Source: Candidatus Eiseniibacteriota bacterium
GTDB taxonomy: Bacteria; Joyebacterota; Joyebacteria; Joyebacterales; Joyebacteraceae
DNA length: 5,980 nucleotides
Direction of reading: 5' to 3'
NCBI GenBank assembly: GCA_030638405.1
Contig: DAOWER010000144.1
Coordinates: 1-5,980 of the forward strand
Shown: positions 1 through 5,980 of the stretch, piece after piece
Numbering within the stretch: the stretch's first letter is position 1
Layout of the letters: each line of letters starts with the position of its first letter
Translations under genes and position numbers: made by a program
Notes under the pieces: model-generated
Seen by the model: only the letters and a program-made list of their open reading frames with translations
Told to the model about the DNA's origin: nothing
The model's database searches: none

Positions 1-234
1 ACGGCCATCCACTACACCGTGCCGGCGGAGGGCGCCGTCGTCACGCTCAGGCTCTACGACGTCCGCGGACGCCTGGTGGAGACACTGGTCGACCGCCAGC
101 ACACGGGCGGAACGTATGAGGCCGCGTGGGACGGCCGCGACTCGCGCGGGCGCACCGTCTCATCGGGGATCTATTTCGCGCGGATATCGATCGGGGACTG
201 GGGCGAGACCAGGAAGATAGCCTACGTGAGATAG
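1..234 (+). CDS. C-terminal fragment of a secreted/surface protein with FlgD Ig-like (T9SS-type) tail domain
   Basis: The reading frame is open from the first base and stops with TAG at 232-234, so this is the 3' end of a gene that begins outside the window (77 residues visible). The residues form a small beta-sandwich tail: TAIHYTVP as the entry strand, then LRLYDVRGRLVETLV, the turn GTYEAAWDGRDSRGR, the strand SGIYFARI and a basic final strand ending KIAYVR. This order is typical of the FlgD Ig-like fold and the related type IX secretion C-terminal sorting tails, which sit at the very end of large exported enzymes, adhesins or proteases. The tail says nothing about the function of the missing N-terminal part. 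The GTG at 19 is only an internal valine, because homologous sequence continues upstream of it. It is transcribed towards the operon but is separated from it by a hairpin and a new promoter. Export by a type IX system is inferred from the tail only. Confidence 0.85.
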   Translation, partial: TAIHYTVPAEGAVVTLRLYDVRGRLVETLVDRQHTGGTYEAAWDGRDSRGRTVSSGIYFARISIGDWGETRKIAYVR

Positions 235-283
235 GGGGGACTAGGTGGGCACGGCAACCTGCGCCCTCTGAGCCGAGCGCCCG

Positions 284-308
284 GGGGCCCGCTCACGCAG
301 CGGGCCCC
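284..308 (+). terminator. GC-rich hairpin downstream of the left flanking gene
   Basis: GGGGCCCGCT pairs perfectly with AGCGGGCCCC around a 5-base loop (CACGC), giving a 10-bp stem of nearly all G:C pairs. It starts 50 bases after the stop at 234. No T-run follows (next bases GTGTTCCGTAC), so it is not a textbook intrinsic terminator. Its position between a stop codon and the promoter at 404 still fits transcript termination or 3'-end protection. Confidence 0.55.
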
Positions 309-403
309 GTGTTCCGTACGTCCGCCAGGCGCCCCGCGCTACCGCGCTGCGAGGGAAGCGTCAGGAGCAGGCCGTGCGCTCGCCCCGCTCCACGGCTTCA
401 CTC

Positions 404-432
404 TTGAAACCGCTGTACCGTTGGGCTATTCT
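404..432 (+). promoter_or_regulatory. Putative sigma70-type promoter of the hydroxylase/deaminase operon
   Basis: TTGAAA at 404-409 (5 of 6 to TTGACA) is separated by exactly 17 bases from TATTCT at 427-432 (4 of 6 to TATAAT). It lies in one of the few locally AT-richer stretches of this GC-rich DNA. Transcription would begin near 438-440 and leave a leader of about 55 bases before the ATG at 495. It is the only convincing promoter I see before the first operon gene. The match is by eye and untested. Confidence 0.5.
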
Positions 433-443
433 GCGGTCTGGCG

Positions 444-458
444 GGCGCATCGTGCGCC
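444..458. promoter_or_regulatory. Short dyad in the leader, possible operator or small hairpin
   Basis: GGCGCA at 444-449 and TGCGCC at 453-458 form a perfect 6-bp inverted repeat around TCG. It lies about 5-20 bases downstream of the predicted transcription start. A repressor bound here would block initiation, or the RNA could form a small hairpin in the leader. Dyads of this size arise by chance in GC-rich DNA, so the call rests mostly on position. Confidence 0.25.
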
Positions 459-483
459 GCGCCGACTCTGGTGAAGGACTCCC

Positions 484-488
484 GGGAG
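484..488 (+). promoter_or_regulatory. Ribosome-binding site that decides the start of the FAD subunit
   Basis: GGGAG ends 6 bases before the ATG at 495, an ideal Shine-Dalgarno spacing. The in-frame GTG at 471 has no comparable purine run upstream. The motif forms half of a perfect 10-base palindrome, CTCCCGGGAG (479-488), which has no loop and so is unlikely to fold back on itself. Confidence 0.65.
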
Positions 489-494
489 AGCAGG

Positions 495-1352
495 ATGCTC
501 GATCTGACGAACCTCTACCGACCGAAGAGCGCAGAGGAGGCCGTCCGTGCCCTGCTCGAAGGGGAGGGGACTGGCCTCTACGTCGCGGGCGGCACCATCG
601 TCGTACCCACCGGCTCCCCGAGCCTGGACTACCTGGTCGATCTCACTGATGCCGGGCTGGACTACGTGGAGGTCGAGGACACCTCCGACGGTCGTGTTCT
701 CGCCATCGGCGCAACGACACGCATCGCGGACCTGTCCCTGAGCCCGGAGCTCGCGTCGCCCGCGCTGCGCGCCCTCTTCGAAGCGACGACAGATCTGGGC
801 ACGCACACGGTACGGAACCGCGCCACCGTCGGTGGCAACCTCTACGCCGCTCACTTCCCGTCCGATCTGCCTCCCGCGTTCCTTGCCCTTGGAGCGAGCG
901 TCAGACTCCAGGGTGTCGACGGCCCGCGTGAGGTGAGCCTCGAGGACTTCTACGCGAGGCGTTCGGAGGTCTACCGCAGAGGAGATCTGATCGTCGAGGT
1001 GAGAGTTCCCGGCGGTCACGAAGATCTCGCATCGGCGTTCGAGAAGACCGGGCGGACGCGCGTCGACGTGGCGATCGTGAACTGCGCCGCCGCGGTCACG
1101 GTCAGCGGCGGGACCATCGAGGCGGCTCGAGTTGCGCTGAACGGAGTTTCCGCGATTCCATTCGTCGCCGCCGACGCCGGAGCGTACCTCACGGGGAAGT
1201 CCTCCACGGAGGACGTGTTCCGGGAAGCCGGGCGCCTGGTGTCTGCGAGCGTGTCACCTCGCGGTGACCACAGGGCGAGCGCCGACTACCGCCGGAAGGT
1301 GGCCGGCGTCATGACCGCACGGGCGCTCTCGCGGGCGGCGGGCGGCGCGTGA
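495..1352 (+). CDS. Molybdenum hydroxylase FAD-binding (medium) subunit, XdhB/CoxM/YgfM-like
   Basis: This 285-residue protein carries the FAD that passes electrons from the [2Fe-2S] clusters to the final acceptor (NAD+ or another carrier) in xanthine-dehydrogenase-family enzymes. It is cytoplasmic, with no signal peptide or membrane segment. The opening LTNLYRPKSAEEAVRALL is the usual start of the family. VAGGTIVVP (30-38) and TVGGNLYAAHFPSDLPP (111-127) match the two conserved FAD pyrophosphate-binding loops (AGGT and T-I/V-GGN). The C-terminal domain ends with the family YRRxxAxVMxxRAL segment (265-277). The length is normal (about 260-300), and no insertion carrying a [4Fe-4S] cluster like that of 4-hydroxybenzoyl-CoA reductase is seen. 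I chose the ATG at 495 over the in-frame GTG at 471 because of the GGGAG at 484-488 and the family start. It is first in the operon and its TGA overlaps an alternative GTG start of the next gene (GTGA at 1349-1352). The family is clear; the acceptor and substrate are not. Confidence 0.93.
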   Translation: MLDLTNLYRPKSAEEAVRALLEGEGTGLYVAGGTIVVPTGSPSLDYLVDLTDAGLDYVEVEDTSDGRVLAIGATTRIADLSLSPELASPALRALFEATTDLGTHTVRNRATVGGNLYAAHFPSDLPPAFLALGASVRLQGVDGPREVSLEDFYARRSEVYRRGDLIVEVRVPGGHEDLASAFEKTGRTRVDVAIVNCAAAVTVSGGTIEAARVALNGVSAIPFVAADAGAYLTGKSSTEDVFREAGRLVSASVSPRGDHRASADYRRKVAGVMTARALSRAAGGA

Positions 1353-1369
1353 GCGGCGGGTCCACATCT

Positions 1370-1375
1370 GAGGTG
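1370..1375 (+). promoter_or_regulatory. Ribosome-binding site favouring the ATG at 1379 for the Fe-S/Mo subunit
   Basis: GAGGTG is complementary to the 16S anti-Shine-Dalgarno sequence and sits just before the ATG at 1379, with the GAGG core 5 bases away. The competing in-frame GTG at 1349 has only GC-rich, weakly matching sequence upstream, although it would give a coupled 4-base overlap with the preceding stop. Confidence 0.55.
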
Positions 1376-1378
1376 CGC

Positions 1379-4198
<2,820 letters not shown>

Positions 4199-4201
4199 CC
4201 G

Positions 4202-5599
4202 GTGCTGCTTCTCAAGAATGTCTATCATCTGGCGACGATGAACGATGCCGGCGACCGTCTTGCCGACGTGGACGTCCTCGTTGAGGGCAACAGTATCTCG
4301 CGGGTCGAGGCTTCAATTGACCCGCCCCACGGAGCGCACGTCATCGACTGCTCGTCCATGCTCGTGCTTCCGGGACTCGTCAACCTTCACCATCACTTCT
4401 ACCAGACGCTCCAGCGGAACGTCCCTCCGGCGCAGAACCAGAAGCTATTCGACTGGCTCGCGGCGCTCTACGACATCTGGGCTGGCCTGTCGGTGGACGC
4501 CGTCAGAGCGAGCACGAGGCTGGCCTGCGCGGAGCTGCTCCTCACCGGCTGCACGATGGCGAGCGACCAGATGTACGTCTTCCCGAGCGGCGTCCACGAA
4601 GAGCTCATCGATGTCGAGGTGGAGGCCGCGCGCGAGCTCGGCATCCGATTCCATCCTACACGTGGCAGCATGTCGCGCGGCCGATCGCAGGGCGGGCTGC
4701 CGCCGGACTCGGTCGTTCAGGCAGAGGAGGACATACTCAAGGACTCCGCGAGGCTTGTGGCCCACTACCACGATCCCGAGCCGTTCGCGATGACGCGCGT
4801 CGCTCTTGCGCCGTGTTCGCCGTTCTCCGTCACCGACAGGCTCATGGCGGAGACCGCCGAATTCGCCAGGGACAAGGGAGTGCTCCTGCACACGCACCTG
4901 GCGGAGACGGCGGACGAGACTAGTTACTGCCTGGAGACATACGGGAAGCGTCCTCTCGCCGTGATGGAGGAGCTGGGGTGGACCGGGAGAGACGTGTGGT
5001 TCGCTCATGGGATACACTTCGAGTCGGACGAGCTGGCCCTCCTGGCCGAGACCGGAACGGGCATCGCCCACTGTCCCACGTCGAACATGCGCCTGTCTTC
5101 AGGAGTGGCGAACCTGCCGGAGATGCTCGAGAAAGGAGTGCGCGTGGGGCTCGGCGTGGACGGCAGCGCCAGCAACGACACGTCAGACATGCTGGGCGAG
5201 CTGAGGAGCTGCCTCCTCGTGCAGCTCCTGACACACGGCCCGGACGCCGTGTCGGCCGAGCGAGTGGTCCGGCTGGCAACGCGCGGAGGGGCCGACATCC
5301 TCGGCAGAGACGAGACCGGTTCGATCGAGGTTGGGAAGGCTGCGGACATCATTGCCATCGACATGTCCCGCCTGGGCTACGCCGGGGCGTTCTCGGATCC
5401 CCTGGCCGCCATCGTCTACGCGGGTCTCGACCACAGGGTCGACTACAACATCGTCAACGGCGAGATCGTGGTGGAGAGCGGGAAGCTGGTCAACGGTGAT
5501 GAGGAGGAGATCGGGGTCACCGCCAACGAGGCCTCCGTCAGGATGCTGGAGCTTGCCGGCGTCGAAACCCCCTGGCCCATGGAGCCGCCGAGGCACTGA
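4202..5599 (+). CDS. 8-oxoguanine deaminase-like amidohydrolase (SsnA/AtzB/TrzN-type)
   Basis: This 465-residue zinc-type amidohydrolase probably removes the amino group of 8-oxoguanine to give urate and ammonia in the cytoplasm. It has the small beta domain at both ends (1-58 and about 375-435) around a TIM barrel. Metal and catalytic residues of the deaminase subgroup are all visible: H63-x-H65 in LPGLVNLHHHFYQT, H232 and E235 in LLHTHLAE, H269 in FAHGIHF, and D320 in GLGVDGSASND. Segments GSMSRGRSQGGLPP (155-168), LAPCSPFSV (202-210) and HCPTSNMRLSSG (290-301) match my memory of the Pseudomonas aeruginosa 8-oxoguanine deaminase PA0142 very closely, more so than generic chlorohydrolases. 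Related activities in the family (guanine, hydroxyatrazine, other s-triazines or pterins) remain possible. The GTG start follows GGGAGGG at 4186-4192 and begins 3 bases after the previous stop, so it is co-transcribed. In E. coli the related ssnA also sits beside ygfM and xdhD, whose products match the two upstream proteins. A short C-terminal tail rich in Pro follows the barrel domain. Confidence 0.88.
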   Translation: MLLLKNVYHLATMNDAGDRLADVDVLVEGNSISRVEASIDPPHGAHVIDCSSMLVLPGLVNLHHHFYQTLQRNVPPAQNQKLFDWLAALYDIWAGLSVDAVRASTRLACAELLLTGCTMASDQMYVFPSGVHEELIDVEVEAARELGIRFHPTRGSMSRGRSQGGLPPDSVVQAEEDILKDSARLVAHYHDPEPFAMTRVALAPCSPFSVTDRLMAETAEFARDKGVLLHTHLAETADETSYCLETYGKRPLAVMEELGWTGRDVWFAHGIHFESDELALLAETGTGIAHCPTSNMRLSSGVANLPEMLEKGVRVGLGVDGSASNDTSDMLGELRSCLLVQLLTHGPDAVSAERVVRLATRGGADILGRDETGSIEVGKAADIIAIDMSRLGYAGAFSDPLAAIVYAGLDHRVDYNIVNGEIVVESGKLVNGDEEEIGVTANEASVRMLELAGVETPWPMEPPRH

Positions 5600-5653
5600 G
5601 TTCCCTCGCGTTGAGAACCAGGCATCAAGCAGCCCCTGCGCTACCGCGAAAGA

Positions 5654-5675
5654 CGCCGGCGGTGATCCGCCGGCG
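5654..5675. terminator. Perfect hairpin between convergent genes, likely bidirectional terminator
   Basis: CGCCGGCGG pairs perfectly with CCGCCGGCG around a TGAT loop (9-bp stem). It lies 54 bases after the operon's stop and 52 bases past the stop of the opposing gene, almost exactly midway. On the minus strand it is followed by TCTTTCG and on the plus strand only by CCTTGCC, so the T-tract is weak in both directions. Position and symmetry support termination from both sides. Nothing else is seen in 5600-5727. Confidence 0.6.
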
Positions 5676-5727
5676 CCTTGCCGTCTGCTGTCTCTGCTTC
5701 CGCTCCGCCTGGCGGTGTCACGTGATA

Positions 5728-5980
5728 CTACCTCACCAGGTTCATCTTCCTAGCGGTGACCTGCTCGCCCGCCTCCAGACGGAGGAAGTACGTGCCGTTG
5801 GCGACACGGCGTCCCGCATCGTTCATGCCGTCCCACCGTATCTCGTGCTCACCGGTTACCCGCACTCCCGATTCGAGCGTCCGCACCATGTGTCCCGCGA
5901 TGTCGTAGACAGCGAGAGTCACCTGCGACGGACCGGCGAGCGTGTAGGTTATCGAAGTGGAGCCGCCGAACGGGTTCGGG
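5728..5980 (-). CDS. C-terminal fragment of a second secreted/surface protein with FlgD Ig-like (T9SS-type) tail
   Basis: The minus-strand frame is open from the right edge and ends with TAG at 5728-5730, so this is the 3' end of a gene that starts beyond the window (about 83 residues visible). It opens with the hallmark PNPFGGSTSITYTLAG, the NPF...T-I-x-Y entry strand of these tails. VTLAVYDIAGHMVRTLE, EIRWDGMNDAGRRVANGTYF and a final basic strand ending KMNLVR follow. The GTG at 5920-5922 is an internal codon, since the domain plainly begins upstream of it. It has the same tail type as the fragment at the left edge but only moderate identity, so the two are paralogous tails on separate exported proteins and not a recent duplication. 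The function of the main protein cannot be seen. The gene converges on the operon across a 128-base gap holding one hairpin. Confidence 0.85.
   Translation of the reverse strand, partial: PNPFGGSTSITYTLAGPSQVTLAVYDIAGHMVRTLESGVRVTGEHEIRWDGMNDAGRRVANGTYFLRLEAGEQVTARKMNLVR

Noticed and set aside
331..341. Short repeat GCGCTACCGCG shared with the right intergenic region near 5639-5648
   Set aside because: About 11 bases, a single pair, not flanked by further similarity. It is too short to support a repeat or attachment site.
126..407. Plus-strand 93-codon frame across the left tail and the intergenic region
   Set aside because: It is a frame-shifted reading of the tail domain that runs through the GC hairpin, Arg/Pro/Ala-rich with no domain features.
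479..488. Palindrome CTCCCGGGAG overlapping the ribosome-binding site as a regulatory hairpin or operator
   Set aside because: It has no loop and so cannot fold as a hairpin. Ten-base GC palindromes are common by chance in this base composition.
471..494. GTG at 471 as the start of the FAD subunit
   Set aside because: No ribosome-binding site precedes it. The ATG at 495 has GGGAG at good spacing and begins with the family's usual N-terminus.
426..1019. Minus-strand frame of 197 codons opposite the FAD subunit
   Set aside because: It has no recognisable motif and runs through the promoter region and the conserved FAD-binding loops of the plus-strand gene.
1349..1378. GTG at 1349 as the start of the Fe-S/Mo subunit
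   Set aside because: It would overlap the previous stop by 4 bases, which is attractive for coupling, but the 10 added residues are not family-like and GAGGTG sits right before the ATG at 1379. It remains a possible alternative.

Overview
The window is GC-rich bacterial DNA. It holds one complete three-gene operon on the + strand, flanked by the 3' ends of two other genes that point towards it. Both flanking fragments end in the same type of C-terminal beta-sandwich tail: an NPF/Ix(Y)T entry strand, then VYDxxGxxVRTL, WDGxxxxGxxVxxGxYF and a final K/R-rich strand. This is the FlgD Ig-like / type IX secretion sorting-type tail, which is abundant on secreted proteins of the Bacteroidetes-Chlorobi-Fibrobacteres (FCB) superphylum. 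With the high GC content, it suggests a GC-rich FCB-related lineage (Eisenbacteria, Krumholzibacteria or Latescibacteria-like). That placement is an inference from one domain type, not a phylogenetic result.

Layout: (1) bases 1-234 (+), tail of a secreted or surface protein. (2) 235-494, intergenic: a strong GC hairpin at 284-308 (likely terminator), a good sigma70-type promoter at 404-432 (TTGAAA-N17-TATTCT), a short dyad just downstream at 444-458, and a ribosome-binding site. (3) 495-1352 (+), FAD-binding subunit of a molybdenum hydroxylase. (4) 1379-4196/8 (+), a fused [2Fe-2S] plus molybdopterin-binding catalytic subunit of the same enzyme. (5) 4202-5599 (+), an amidohydrolase that closely resembles 8-oxoguanine deaminase. 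(6) 5600-5727, a 128-base convergent intergenic region with a perfect 9-bp hairpin at 5654-5675. (7) 5728-5980 (-), tail of a second secreted or surface protein, running off the right edge.

How the genes work together: the FAD and Fe-S/Mo proteins together have all the redox centres of a xanthine-dehydrogenase-family hydroxylase (Moco, two [2Fe-2S], FAD). The deaminase follows after 3 bases, so the three are almost certainly co-transcribed. The set mirrors part of the E. coli ygfK-ssnA-ygfM-xdhD neighbourhood (FAD subunit, fused XdhD-type subunit, SsnA-type amidohydrolase). The simplest reading is purine catabolism or salvage converging on urate: the hydroxylase oxidises a purine and the deaminase converts 8-oxoguanine to urate plus ammonia. 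The active site of the Mo subunit appears to lack the Glu/Arg pair that binds xanthine in classical xanthine dehydrogenases. A different substrate, possibly guanine itself or another N-heterocycle, is therefore a real possibility. No transporter, Moco-insertion chaperone or regulator is visible in the window. I found no RNA genes, insertion sequences or CRISPR arrays.
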